A stretch of 64,000 bases of DNA from Argopecten irradians (lineage: Eukaryota > Mollusca > Bivalvia > Pectinida > Pectinidae). A program made the position numbers and the translations under genes. The stretch lies in the NCBI RefSeq assembly GCF_041381155.1, contig NC_091149.1, forward strand, positions 14,710,609 to 14,774,608. The letters are read 5' to 3'. Shown one piece after another: positions 1 through 11,177 of the stretch (position 1 is the first letter of the stretch; each line of letters starts with the position of its first letter). The notes under the pieces are model-generated. The model made no database searches. It was given only the letters and a program-made list of their open reading frames with translations, and was not told where the DNA came from.

Positions 1-555
1 GCATTGTAAGTATTGTGATAATCAATATCTCGAAACTCTTTTTATTAACACATAAAAATCTCTTCTTGATTCGTTGAGATGATTTTAAGATATTGCAGTA
101 TTTACAACTGCATTTTGTACAAATCGCATGCTCTCTCCGATTTTGGTAAAATACCAACTGTTACACGTGCATAGGTGTACTTCATTGTACAGCTAAGAGT
201 TAAATAACGCTTTATCATTATAAGGAATAATGTGAGGCTAGAAAAGGCAAAGGCTTGTTGAGATCTAAAACTTTAAATTCTTAAGATCTATGTATTTAAG
301 ACATCAAAACCCGAAAAAAGGACGAAAATGATAATTGATAGTAACAACATCAAGTAAAACGCCATCCCCTCAATCGGTTCAGATACGGATACGTTTATCG
401 ATTGGGATTCGTGTTAAGTATGTAGTGGTTATTTTCACTAGAAATGTATATTAAACGCATATGACTTTCTAACGCATACAAATTCTCTATCAACTTCATT
501 TATAAACAGTTGTTCAATGTTTAACAGGTCAACATCGATTCATAAGTGTATGTCG

Positions 556-990
556 CCTCAATGGTCCCCTATCTTTCCGAAACAACAAGAGAGAGAAAAA
601 ATTATAAATATAGATAGCAACCTAACAATATATATACCAGTGGCCTAAGATAAGGCAACCACACCAATAAGATAAGGCAACCGCACCAAATAAACGCAAA
701 AATGCAAGCGAAATCTTAATAAACAGTGAGAATTCTTTTCACAATTTTGTCGTCTACCGAAATGATAGCCATGACCAGCGCGGTAATCAGGACGGGTGGG
801 AAACAGAAGACGACGTGCGTTATGAAAACTAATAATTAATTTATTTTTATTAAATTGTTGAGAGGGTGATTGATAAATGTAGAATCAACAGTTAACTAGT
901 TTCGACATTTTCGACTCTACAAAATTTTCCATTTTGTTTTACATTTTAAAACCGTTTCGAAGCTTTTAAAAATGCTCCACCGCTGACGAA
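556..990. repeat. Degenerate MITE, same family as 52545-52929
   Basis: This block resembles the TIR element at 52545-52929: a left edge like 'ggtcccctatctttccg', then 'tataccagtggcctaa', 'gcgttatgaaaa', 'cgactctacaaaa' and 'aaaaccgtttcg' in the same order. Its right terminal repeat is not preserved, so it is an old copy. No coding signal is seen. It lies in the intron of the gene that begins at 1469 and runs left. Confidence 0.55.
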
Positions 991-1266
991 TAGTGTCTTT
1001 TCTCTATCAAATATACAAGCAGACGTATTTGTTTTAAACTACAAAATTTACTTTATAAAAAGTTCTTTACACCATCGAAAAGTTTGAGCCCCTTATTTTA
1101 CCTCAAGATAAAAATATTAAAAAACATGGTAATATGCCCTAGATAAAGTGAAAAAAGCAAAACAAAGTATTTTATATGTATTTTTTTTGTTAAGACACAC
1201 ATAAACATCAGTTATTATTCAATTTACGGGTATCGCATATGCTCGGTCGGCGGTGAAGCATTTTAA
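966..1266. mobile_element. MITE with about 23-bp imperfect TIRs
   Basis: The left end 'ttaaaaatgctccaccgctg' is matched in inverse orientation by 'cggcggtgaagcattttaa' about 300 bp later. The interior is AT-rich and noncoding. The target duplication was not resolved. Confidence 0.55.
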
Positions 1267-1375
1267 ATTATCGATTTACATAAGACCCTAGATAGTTGTA
1301 TAATAAGAACTGTCAATCTACATTTAAGTAGTCTATACTGTCAAAAAGGTATAGTTTGTATAAAACATAACGTAC

Positions 1376-1469
1376 CTCCACAGAATTCGACAAGACATTG
1401 TCCAATCAGCAGAAGTAGTATCAACAGTGACGTATTCATCATCCTTTGTTTTGAAAAGTTCATGTCCAT
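1376..1469 (-). CDS. First coding exon (signal peptide) of a secreted protein, probably C4-like, running off the left edge
   Basis: Read on the minus strand, an in-frame ATG gives MDMNFSKQRMMNTSLLILLL followed by LIGQCLVEFCG, a classic signal peptide: basic start, Leu/Ile core, small residues at the end. It stops at a tggag|gtac splice donor in phase 1. A second in-frame ATG lies at 1442. The phase matches the 75-bp second exon of the C4-like genes in this window (phase 1 in, phase 1 out). The rest of the gene would lie to the left, outside the window. The signal peptide is directly visible; assignment to the collagen C4-like family rests on phase and neighbourhood and is inference. Confidence 0.55.
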
Positions 1470-1524
1470 CCCGATTTCTGTATAAGTTAAGTGTAATTAC
1501 AACTTCTGAATCAATATTATCCAA

Positions 1525-1685
1525 ATTTCAGTAGTATTCCAACTTCAATATTACCAGAATTTCAGTATTATTTCAACTTCAGTATTATCAGAATTTCAGT
1601 ACCATTCCAACTTCAGTATTATCCCGAAATCAGCATTATTTCAACTTTAATATTATTCCAATTACCGTATTATCATTTCATCTTA
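1525..1685. repeat. Short imperfect tandem repeat
   Basis: Repeated 'aacttcagtattat' and 'aatttcagtattat' blocks, about 16 bp each in alternating pairs, just upstream of the signal-peptide exon. No coding signal. Confidence 0.6.
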
Positions 1686-1985
1686 GTTCGTTTATCTGTC
1701 ATAGCCTTGTGTTGTCTACTTTATATTATAAATGCTTATATATCAAATCCTTGATGCTAATACAGCAGGTGAACACGCTTCAATAAGCATGATTTAATTA
1801 TTTAAACAACCAAGTGCGTTCGATAGAAATACACATATCATCATACCTTCTGTGTTAGAGATGTGTTTTTTTGTTTTATCAAAACATCGATTGAAGCTTA
1901 AAGTCGGTTCGATGTCTGATTTTCACTTTATCCGTTTTATATCACCAAGGTTTGAAAGTATGTTTCAATGATATAAAATGAAATA

Positions 1986-2140
1986 ACAGCGGAATATAAG
2001 AACATTTACTCCGTGCTGCAGATGATGGGAAAATAAGAACAATTACTCAGTGATCCAGCTAAAAAAAAAATAAGATCAATTGATCAGTGCTACAGATAAA
2101 GGGAAAATAAGAACAAGAACTCGGTGTTCCAGATAATTTT
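1986..2140. repeat. Imperfect tandem repeat, unit about 45-50 bp
   Basis: Three to four diverged units share 'aaaataagaacaattactc' and 'gtgctacagataa'. They are noncoding and lie in the spacer between two C4-like genes. Confidence 0.55.
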
Positions 2141-2669
2141 TGGAGGGTTGGGTAATTGTACTTGAACTTTCTAAAAGTAAGGGGTATAACTCAGACTTCA
2201 GTTCGAGCCAATGTGGTTAAAAGTATAAAGTAATTTAATTGTTCAAATATCTATCGGAAACAAGCACAGCTGATTCAGACTGGATGTTTTTTTTTATAAT
2301 TTTGATGTTTCTCCCGATATTATTTCTGGATGCAAGCGCTCAAAATAATTAGGTTGCGTAATGCAAATAATGTTAGGGGTAACAGTACACGGTCATACCA
2401 TTTTTAGGAGTGAATAACCAATTTTAATTAGTACTTTACCAGTGTACTTTAACTGGATCACTGCTTAATGAAGATTGAAGCAATATATTCATATATATTT
2501 TTATATGATTATTGACTAAATAACTATCTGTTCAAAGTGTTTATATGCAATGCGATGCACTTTGATATCTCAATTTTGCAATTATTGCACAAATTGTCAT
2601 CGTCTCGGTGTCGACTGCGAAAATACTTTGATATTGTTTCATATTAACATTTTATGTGCATGTTTGGTG

Positions 2670-3166
2670 TACAGTGGAACTTGGTGTTGATACGAACTCG
2701 GATAATTCGACAAACCTGCTTAATGCGAAGTACTTTGACGGTCCCTGCCGAATTCCCTCTTAATCTATGTTTAAAGAACTCGGATAATTCGAATTCAAAA
2801 ACTCGGAAGAACTCGGATAATGCGAAGTAAATTTTGGGTCCGAATGACAAAAATCATACATAAAGTGTTCTTATAACTCGAAATTAGATTTTTTGACAAC
2901 GGGATCGCCGAAAATGTCGATTTCTTTTTCATAAATCTGCCGTCATTTCAAAATATATCTCTAGGTTTTCTTGTTATAATTTTGAAACTACCATTGTCGA
3001 TTTTGACATCTCTCTTGTTCACATCGTTTTATGACATGTAACTAGCCTATATATAGCAAGTAAAGAGATAGTCAGTAGACATAAGAACTCGCTAAAATTG
3101 AACACTCGGATAACTCTAAGTTTTATCTCGGTCCCTTCGATTTCGTAATAACAGAGTTCCACTGTA
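2670..3166. mobile_element. MITE of Tigger/pogo type, copy 1
   Basis: It begins TA-cagtggaacttgg and ends agttccactg-TA, giving TIRs with a TA duplication. The interior is full of 'aactcggataattcga' motifs. A second copy in the opposite orientation lies at 22670-23141. Termini of the CAGTGGAAC type with TA sites are known for Tc1/mariner-pogo (Tigger) derived MITEs. It encodes nothing. Confidence 0.75.
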
Positions 3167-3186
3167 TCAGATTAAAAGGGTCATTT

Positions 3187-3275
3187 GTGTCTCCTTTACA
3201 ACAGGAATGTACCGTAGCCTCCCAAAACATAGGACATCCACCACACACAGGAGGCCGTCCTTATATGACCACCGA
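3187..3275. repeat. Fragment of retroposon R1 (3' part)
   Basis: It contains 'gtagcctcccaaaacat' and 'ggaggccgtccttatatgac', matching the 3' part of the R1 retroposon (best copy 26787-27282). The (CAAA)n tail is absent, so this is a relic next to the last exon of the C4-like gene. Confidence 0.6.
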
Positions 3276-3304
3276 TTACTTCAACCTTTTATTTCTTAAC
3301 ATAA

Positions 3305-5407
3305 CTACTTCAAACACACGACACATGACAGAACCTTGTCATTCTCATACGGTGGACATTTCAATGAGCCACATCTTGTTCGCACAGCGTAGAAAAGTTT
3401 TCCGTTATCATCTGTATTTGCGCCCCCAACAACAGTCTGTGGATTCTCGTCTACACACACATATTGTGTAGCAGCAGCGTGATCATGATATCCAGACGAT
3501 AAGTATCCGTGGTATGCTTCCGTCCATCCGGGGTAGCACGTGGTGCGCGCGGGGATCATAACTGTGGTAGAATGACTTGATTGACGGCATACGGCACATG
3601 GAACTTCCCTTTTTTGTCAGGAACATTGTAGACTACGGTATCTTCATACTCGGCACCATACATAAACCCGCCACTATGCGCAGGTCTACCTGCTTTAAGT
3701 CCCCAAGAGGGATCTTTAGGAAGACACACAAAATCTACCGCGGCTCCTTTGTGAGAGTAGTGAGATCCGCCGACGTAACCTTAAGATAAATAGGCATGAC
3801 TGTAAATTATAAAAAAGACCATTAACTTCGTTATATCTCATTATACAGTTAGAAAGTCGTTCATATAATTAATTAGTATCAACCGTTGTACCATTTTGCT
3901 GCAGCATAGTATCTATACAAGGCACTACGATATCTGCTTCATTAAAAGTGCGAATGTCGATTCCACTCTGTATATCAAAACTAATGCGTGCAATTTATCA
4001 TCAGCTTTCAAAACAAACATTTAAATAGTTTTGAAACTTGTATACTAAAATTCAATAAATGATAAATGAGAACAAAATGATAATTAATTTTGATAAAATT
4101 AATGTGTCTGTTTCCATTAGCGTTAACATTAAGATACGTTTTGCATCAACACCCGATCGCAAAGAGACACAACAATAACGTATCTAAACCAAATGAACAG
4201 ATTAAATGCGAAAGTGGCCATCCGTAACGAATGCTTATAGAACGTGAGGTGATACTACAGGTATAAGACTTTTCCATATGTGGTTATGAAGGGTAGGGAT
4301 ATTCTAACTGAGGGTCAAACAATGTTGTAATACCCGAAGTTTGAATATGCTATTCTTCATATCCATCTACATACTTTTCTCTCATACCTAGACGTCTTTA
4401 CTATAATTTTACCATTATGATATTCCGCCATTTTGAATAAAGATCGAACAAATCCACGACTACAAATATATATTCTCCATACATGAAACCTTTCATATGT
4501 TAAACATACTTTCCATTGTTTGTGGTTTTTTTAGTAAACCCAGTCTAGTTTATGAAAATAACGTTTAAATCATACCGAGAAGATAGTACATTTGGTGACA
4601 TAGTAAAGTCACGAGATTGTATTGAATGGGCAGCCATGTACAGATGTAATACAGTCTCAACCGACATGAGTGTATTACATCAGATCAACCAGTATCACAC
4701 CCGTAGGTATGAGAGAAAAAATGTTTTATTATTACCTGTCTACGGTGGCTGGGAAAGGCAATATTTATTGCGTGTGAACGCATTAATATTGTGTGTACAC
4801 AATAATTTATCCTTGAGTAATTGACAGTTAATTGTCAGACTATTGTGTTCACGCACAATAATTATTGCGTTCACACGCAATCGCTTTGCGTTTATTTTTC
4901 ATGTCCTTTTCCAGCCACCGTACATGTCGGCTAATTTTTGAGATAATTTTCCTGTAAAGAGTAAAAAACTTACCATGAAGTGCGGACTATTTTCAAAGCC
5001 GGTATATTTTCAAGATACATTTGACAGCAATAGTTCAAAGGCTTACATGTACTTTCGATTCCGGCTTAGTTTTGAGATTTTAGGGTATTATCCAAATTAT
5101 AGGATAACTAGGAATATTAAGGATCGATTGTACATTAAATTTCAAAGACGTATATAACATATATAGCTCTTGGCACTCTTAGAAATTCTCGATTTATTTT
5201 GAATATATATAATTATTTTTATGAAATGATATTGTTTCAAACCCAGTGAAAATTTTATGAGTGACGTTTTGTCTACTCGTGTGAGCCTACGCCCTACCTG
5301 CAAAGTAGCAGATGATAAAGTATGATAATTACCAGAATAAACCAAGTCTGTAGTATTTCCAGGGCAGTCCTCCCGTCCCCAACGAATGTAGGTGGTGGCC
5401 CTTTCAG
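3305..5407 (-). CDS. Short-chain collagen C4-like secreted protein (partial; one apparent frameshift)
   Basis: Two exons are seen. Exon 5407-5333 (75 bp, phase 1 to 1) encodes ATTYIRWGREDCPGNTTDLV plus YSG. Exon 3779-3305 follows in phase with YVGGSHYSHKGAAVDFVCLP, a GAEYE block, CAVC, PARTTCYPGWTEAYHGYL, QYVCVDENPQ, CGSLKCPPY and a final SCVVCLK stop. This order (TYIRWGR..C, Y.GG, VCLP.DP, YGAEYE, CAVC, C..GW, VC.D, CGSLPCPPY, CVVC) is the Cys-rich C-terminal domain of mollusc short-chain collagen C4-like extracellular proteins. The two halves of the last exon are in different frames: a shift of one base must fall near the A6G3 run around 3611-3622, before CAVC. It may be real or an assembly error. 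No Gly-X-Y exon is seen. The signal exon is uncertain; a decayed candidate is at 7409-7352. Family assignment is confident, function (secreted matrix or defence protein) is not. Confidence 0.75.
4157..4540. repeat. Degenerate dispersed repeat (R3 family)
   Basis: 'tagggatattctaactgagggtca', 'gtaatacccgaag' and 'ataattttaccattatgatattccgccattttgaa' resemble, in inverse orientation, the R3 repeats at 9715-9900, 25690-26115 and 35900-36230. It lies in the C4-like gene intron. No open frame of note. Confidence 0.4.
4740..4921. mobile_element. MITE with TIR 'tacggtggctgg', 182 bp
   Basis: Starts TACGGTGGCTGGGAAAGG and ends CCTTTTCCAGCCACCGTA, so the ends are near-perfect inverted repeats possibly including a TA duplication. 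The interior has two further inverted 'attgcgt(g)tgaacgca' motifs and could fold into a long hairpin. Noncoding, inside the C4-like intron. Confidence 0.75.
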
Positions 5408-5518
5408 CTGAATGACAGTGAAATAAAAACAACAGGAATTGTAAAATGATATCAAAATAAGTATTTCCTTACATCCTTATACTTGCTAAGCCCAATACGA
5501 TTACACATTGTCTATTTT

Positions 5519-5790
5519 GTTAGGTTATCTGACCCAAAGGGTCATTCAAATGACTTCTTTCTCAATAACCGAAAGACCCAAGAAACTGATATTGGGCCTG
5601 TAGCATGCTGCTGGGATGAAGGACTACCAAGTTGAAATAAATGACATTGACTTTCATTCATGGTCAATACCTAAGAGACAAAGATACCTGATATTGGGCC
5701 AGCAGCATACTAGGATGATGGGCTACCAAGTTTGTTCAAGTGAATGACCTTTAACTACATTTAAGGCAAGTCATCAAATATTTCAGAAAC
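5519..5790. repeat. Short copy of the R2-type bivalve repeat
   Basis: Begins 'ttaggttatctgacccaaag' and carries 'gatattgggcc', 'agcatgctgctgggatgaag' and 'ctaccaagttg', the same motifs in inverse orientation as the units of 42836-44320. About one and a half units are kept. Confidence 0.6.
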
Positions 5791-5799
5791 TCACACCAA

Positions 5800-7340
5800 G
5801 GAGTTCCTTGTATCGCCTTAATTGTTACAGTATACTGTGACTATAATATTTTGTGTCAACATTTAGATGACCGTTAAGGCTCATGCAATTTGTTAGCAAT
5901 CAAATCTCCCTGATCCTCTCAATACCCATATAAAAACTCATTTGTTTATAATGGCCCGACGACAAGCAGTATCATTTAGGGTCAAACTTTAAATTGAAAA
6001 AAAAAAAAAAAAAAAAAAAAAAACAATGTTTCTATTTTAAAACATTCTTTAAAGTGAAAAGTACGCAAAGGTGTTCTAAAATATCTTCTTTGTTTTTAAG
6101 TCGTTTAAATTTTGACAATTTTGGTTATGTTTTGTTACTTTTTTGTCTATGAATCTAAAAAAGGCCACCTTAAGTTCTTTTGTTCAAGGATGCGCTCTAT
6201 GGTTTCTTAAACAATAACTTTGCACCAAACCAAATAGTCCAAATTGTCAAAATTTCCACATTTTCATAATTTATGCATATATTGAGTGGTTACCATACAT
6301 GTGACAACTGAAGCTGCAATATACAATTTAATTAGGGATGTACTAAATATGTCAAATCCAAAAAAATAAATAATTAATAACAGTTTTGAAAATTGGTGGC
6401 AAAAAAGGGGCCAGTCTGTTCACAATACTTTGATACAAGATACCCTAGGTCATATGTTTGTCGAATTTCATATAAAACATATGGTCCTCGATCAAATTTT
6501 CTTATTTTTGCAAGCATAACCTTACCCTCTTTTGATTTTGTGCTAAGATTGGTCATATGACTAATTTTAATACAAACCACACAAACACCATTCTACAACA
6601 GTTCGTTTGTTTTTGTAGTACTACATTATGCTTTAAATCTGTTTATCATTACGACCCTCTCCATATTTCTGCTTCATAAAGAGATTTGTTCAAACTCTTT
6701 TAGAATTCGTATATCATTTTCAGCAACAAACGTTACATAGTAAGTAGATATCACCTATTTTAAACGTGTTCCTTTTCTTTGGTTCAATTATAACATGCAG
6801 GCAATGCTCATCTTTTAAATAAATATCCAAATTTAATGTCACAATGTTGCAGAAGCAGTTCTGGATTTCGAAAAAAAACTTTGCATTTTCCTGTTAAGCT
6901 TCATACGATTTTACAAACGCAACGTAATATATTTATTGTGCAATACATTACCAATGCCATATAGCTGCAACTGTGTGCCATATTATATTTCTTTAATGGT
7001 GTTTTTTTGCGCATCCAAGCTCGATTTATCTATTGACATCGTATTAGCGACTCCATTGATTAAGATTATCTACTCTGGTCATAAGTGATATTTTGATACA
7101 TTACTTGTACATGTATATGATAGATTTGTCATGGGTGAAGTGAGTGAAATGATACGCTTATGATAGTTTTATATTCATGTATTTACATAGTTCAACATAT
7201 ATAATATCAAAACAGTAACTGTATACAATGTGTAGCTTACAGATCTTTGTATAATTCCTTTCCATAGAGGATCTGACAACATTCCATAAGGGGCCATGTT
7301 CCGATGACCTTTTTCATTGATCTATCTTATAAATACATCT
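5800..7340. other. Gene-poor spacer
   Basis: No supported exon or element is seen. A 26-base A run lies at about 5998-6023. The rest is AT-rich single-copy-looking DNA with only short chance open frames. Confidence 0.5.
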
Positions 7341-7351
7341 TATAAATGTAC

Positions 7352-7409
7352 CTCCACATTTTTGACAAGGACGAATTGATTCTAAAGAAAATGTAGTGCT
7401 TGTATTCAT
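7352..7409 (-). pseudogene. Possible decayed signal-peptide exon
   Basis: On the minus strand ATG AAT ACA AGC... runs to a tgtggag|gtac donor in phase 1. The start (atgaatac) and end (cttgtc...tgtggaggtac) match the signal exon at 1442-1376, but the encoded MNTSTTFSLESIRPCQKCGG has no hydrophobic core. It sits where exon 1 of the C4-like gene at 5407-3305 would be expected. It is either a decayed duplicate or chance similarity. Confidence 0.3.
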
Positions 7410-7424
7410 CACGGCCAAATAAGT

Positions 7425-7550
7425 TCCATTGGGAGAACTTAATAATAACCACAACATGAATGAACCGCAGTCTCCCAAAACACGCACCACGTACTTCACA
7501 CATGAAAGGTCGTACATCAATGACCTTAACTGTTATTTAAACAAACAAAT
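7425..7550. repeat. Fragment of retroposon R1 (3' end)
   Basis: 'ccgcagtctcccaaaacacg', 'caccacgtac' and 'gaccttaactgttatttaaa' followed by 'caaacaaa' correspond to the R1 3' end. Truncated at the 5' side. Confidence 0.55.
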
Positions 7551-7597
7551 TATCACATGATGAATCTAAATTTATAATTACAATAAGTAAAACAGTA

Positions 7598-9586
7598 TTA
7601 ATGTGAAAGTTTGGTAAAACCTTTGGTGGCAGCCCACACTAATATATAGGCGTGTTCGTATAGACGTTTTGCAATGTCTTTCCTGAAAATACGGATTGTG
7701 CCAGGTTGTTGTGTACAGACATTCTCGAACCGCCTGAATAGCGAGCTGATACAACTGTATCTATGCATGTCATGAAGCGTCACGATCAGTAGGTAGTACG
7801 CGTACACTATAGAGTCGACAAACACCCAGCCTTCGTAATGTGTACCATTTACAGTTTTTGGTCGCCCCATCTCATCCTGTAGATCCGGCGGGATCAGACG
7901 CTTGTCACAGGGACTGAACACTATTTCAGACACACGAAATCCTTTCTTGTTCTGAGTGAGGTAGATGCACTCGACTCCCTCGATTTTAACGATGTCTTTT
8001 ACACAAGGCTGTCCCTGTGTACAAACCTGGAATTCTCCACTTGACTCCAGAGACTTGATGACCAGCCACAGGAGAGGTATACAATAACAAAGACGTCTTC
8101 TGTAATAAAAGTATGTCGCTAATTTGATTCGGGCAACATGTCCGTTTCCTCGAAGCTTTTCGATTTGCTTTCTATGCCAGGTGTAGAGAGGTTTGTTTGG
8201 AAGTCCCATTTCTAAACATACCGATATAGACGAAAACGTTAAAGAATCTAAAATCGAATCATTGTATTTTTCATTGATAACATGCCAGTCCACAAAACCA
8301 AAGCGACATAGTTTGTAGGTATCTGACTTTATATTTGATGTTACTATGGAGTCGTATAATGCTCCAATCATCTCTGTCACCCTTTCTGCAAACAGATGGT
8401 GACGTAAACACTCATATTGTTCTGCGTTGCCATGGAAACAATATGGACTGGTTAAGTGAACATTCAACGGAAGGCACTGATATACAACCCCGGCTCCTTC
8501 TGCGATGATATCGTCAATAATCCTAAGTGTATCATGGTAAACGTTTTCGTCGTCTAACTTTCCTTCCAGCAAATTAGCGTGAGTTAGAAAATAGTTCGGA
8601 CAGTTTTTATTTACAACAAAACTTCGTAATTTAATTAAGGAATGCAGGAAGCACTCTGCTAAGTTCGCGGGTCCCCAGAACTGCTTCTCTTTTTCCTCTG
8701 ACATCCAGAACATCACAGTTTTCATATGGTATGAACTTAAGGTTTCCTTCAATTTCGGTTGTATAAGCCATTTCAAGACCAATCTTAACATTACATAACA
8801 TTTCATTTGGATGTGATTGAATGTCTTTGTAAGTAAATATTCTGTTCTGTTCAAAGAAAGACGCCATTCTAACGGTCGCGTTTCACTGAACGGATGGCCA
8901 ACGCATACAACAAGGCATCCTAAATTCTTCGTAGATTCTATTATATGTTTTGGAGGCCAGCCTTGCGCCCGTGATCTATGAAACCACTCATCATAATCCG
9001 TTGGTAGATATGAACAATGGAATGCCTTCACATTGTCAAATGAATTTAAGATTTCATTAACGTTTACAACTGTCTGAAGAGCTGGACCATGGATTTCAAA
9101 ATCAGTCGTGTTGGAAACGGAGGTTTCTTTAAAGACGTTGCTTATGTATGTACCGCCTCTAAATGACGTGCAACACGGCATCACGATTTGTTTTATATAT
9201 GCCGAGTCAGGATTACTACTTAAGAGCTTAAGATAATAGTATCCCGGATAAGAAGTCCTTTCTAATCGAAACACTGGTAAATGTTCGTTTAAATTGCTGT
9301 CAAATAAAGATAAGCATCTTTCCCTCTGAACTGTAGTATCGGTTGTCAAAATTGCCGGCAAAACACCTACTACGTCAAAATCTGACTCCGTATCTGAAAT
9401 AGGACATAACGCGTCCCGTTTACTTCCTGACCAAAACGCTAGCATTCTGTCGCCCATACAAGTGTGTAAATCTATTTCAGAATCATAAAGCATTCTTCTC
9501 CGAAACTCTGTAAATGTTTTAGATACTCCATATGCATCCAGTACGTTGTTCATTTGAATGCATAGCTGATCTGGACATCCGGCCAT
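7598..9586 (-). CDS. Mab-21 domain protein (cGAS-like nucleotidyltransferase fold), single exon
   Basis: A 662-residue uninterrupted frame starting MAGCPDQLCIQMNNVL. The nucleotidyltransferase core shows GS at residues 54-55 and an acidic ESDFDVVGVL patch at 67-76, in the position of the GS...(E/D)x(D) metal site. The helical C-half carries the Mab-21 signatures EWRLSLNRTEYLL, CYVMLRLVLKWLI, SYHMKTVMFWMSEE and a following Leu-rich helix. The usual small Gly after the GS loop is not obvious (GSKRDAL), so catalysis cannot be assumed. Mab-21/cGLR proteins are known to be greatly expanded and often intronless in bivalves; some sense nucleic acids and make cyclic dinucleotides, others are developmental. 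The C-terminal ~200 residues are not recognised. The start is the first ATG of the frame, close after an upstream stop. No neighbour suggests its role. Confidence 0.85.
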   Translation of the reverse strand: MAGCPDQLCIQMNNVLDAYGVSKTFTEFRRRMLYDSEIDLHTCMGDRMLAFWSGSKRDALCPISDTESDFDVVGVLPAILTTDTTVQRERCLSLFDSNLNEHLPVFRLERTSYPGYYYLKLLSSNPDSAYIKQIVMPCCTSFRGGTYISNVFKETSVSNTTDFEIHGPALQTVVNVNEILNSFDNVKAFHCSYLPTDYDEWFHRSRAQGWPPKHIIESTKNLGCLVVCVGHPFSETRPLEWRLSLNRTEYLLTKTFNHIQMKCYVMLRLVLKWLIQPKLKETLSSYHMKTVMFWMSEEKEKQFWGPANLAECFLHSLIKLRSFVVNKNCPNYFLTHANLLEGKLDDENVYHDTLRIIDDIIAEGAGVVYQCLPLNVHLTSPYCFHGNAEQYECLRHHLFAERVTEMIGALYDSIVTSNIKSDTYKLCRFGFVDWHVINEKYNDSILDSLTFSSISVCLEMGLPNKPLYTWHRKQIEKLRGNGHVARIKLATYFYYRRRLCYCIPLLWLVIKSLESSGEFQVCTQGQPCVKDIVKIEGVECIYLTQNKKGFRVSEIVFSPCDKRLIPPDLQDEMGRPKTVNGTHYEGWVFVDSIVYAYYLLIVTLHDMHRYSCISSLFRRFENVCTQQPGTIRIFRKDIAKRLYEHAYILVWAATKGFTKLSH

Positions 9587-9714
9587 TTTACGCTAACCGA
9601 TCTGTAAAACATTTAAAGTATTTTAATTATTTAAAGAATACAAACAATGGGATATCACAATGTCAATATGTAAACATGGATAATTTAAACTTATTTCTCA
9701 ACATAACGTCCTAA

Positions 9715-9900
9715 ACGTCGAGATATGAGAGAAAATGACTCATGTATTATTATGTGGATAGGGATATTCTACCCTCAGTATCACAAAATGTAAAACTATC
9801 GGGAAACCTCAGGTTTTGCTACATTTTGTGACCATCTCGTACAAACCATTAATATGTTTCATATCCACATATAAAAGAGTCTTTTAATACTATTCAGTAA
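9715..9900. repeat. Dispersed R3-family repeat
   Basis: 'gtcgagatatgagagaaaat', 'ggatagggatattctaccct', 'cacaaaatgtaaaac', 'cctcaggttttgctac' and 'atatccacatataaaagagt' recur in the same order at 25980-26115 and 36060-36230. Noncoding MITE-like family with a weakly inverted interior. Confidence 0.6.
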
Positions 9901-11177
9901 CGTAACATCACATTTATCACATGTAGACTTGATTCTAGGCAGGTAAATGTAAATCGATATACCGCTGTGTCCGATATTATAATGTAAACATGAATATGGG
10001 TTGAATGATTAGCGATTCCCAAGTTTGTCAACATCTGACCTTTGACAAATGATAAACCCCTTTATATTTATTCTGACTTATTCAATAAAATACGGCGGTC
10101 ATGATGTATACCTATTTTGTTAAATACAATTACAGCGCATTGAACTCTTTCCCTCACAGGTAAATGTAACATCGATCGACCGCCATGTAAACACGGAGTG
10201 ATTGTCGGCTACACTACCGTCTGCTGTTATAGTGAAGATACTCTAGTATTACCATCTTCTCATTCACATTTTAAGGATAATGAAATTGAATACATACTTA
10301 CCTAACTATAATCTCAAGTATTTGAGATGCAGCTGGACAAAGAGGTCTACCATCAGATCGTGGCTGGCACATTCGATTAAGGTCATCGCTTTACTTTAAA
10401 CCATCCACCCCTGATCATTGATAATGGACTGTTCTAATCGTGATTAAAAGGCGAGTCTAAATGTGTTTTCAGGGGTGAATGGGTTAAGCCGAGTACCTAC
10501 ACACATGATATATACACATACACAATATTCTCTCACACACTTTGTATACTGTCATTGTATTGTGGAAGGTGGCGTTTTATGCATTGTACATCTTTTGTAT
10601 AGCATGCATTTGTCGATTTCTCGTTAACGTTTAATAATAAAGATTAAAATGACTGTGTTGTAAACAGAGAGGGTCGGTGTGGTTTGTACATCGTGTTAAG
10701 GACTATCGCACGACACTTACACTAATATGGAGGCTATAAAACTAAATTTAACAAACAAGCAATTAACTGCACGGTATGCTCTCATATTTTTCTCACTTTG
10801 TTACAAATACATATACATGAAAATTGTATAAACGTTAAAATTCAACAATTATGAATAAAGGTTAAAACAATTAAAACAAAAATCTAACTTGTCGGTGTTA
10901 GGAATTGTTTTAAATTCATCACAGTAATGCATATTTGTAAACAAAACACTTCCATATATGTTCAATGATCATGTGGTTACACGTATTTACCGAATTTTTT
11001 TTACATTTTCGCCTGTACTAGCTACATGCTAGTTAGACACTGTCGGTAATCATGTGGTTTGAAGTGGCGATTCCACGAACAGACAAAATGTCTGCCATGC
11101 AGAAAACCGAGGCGCCTCGGGAGAAACGAGACGGTAAGCTTCCGAACTCAATGGGTCTTATGTATCAAAATATGGCC
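9901..11177. other. Gene-poor spacer with one small inverted repeat
   Basis: No exon is supported. At about 10396-10495 'ttaaaccatccacccctga' and 'tcaggggtgaatgggttaa' form an imperfect 95-bp hairpin, likely a tiny MITE. The remainder shows nothing recognisable. Confidence 0.5.

Noticed and set aside
9532-9714. 60-codon plus-strand frame over the Mab-21 start
   Set aside because: Shadow of the 662-residue minus-strand gene, no independent support.
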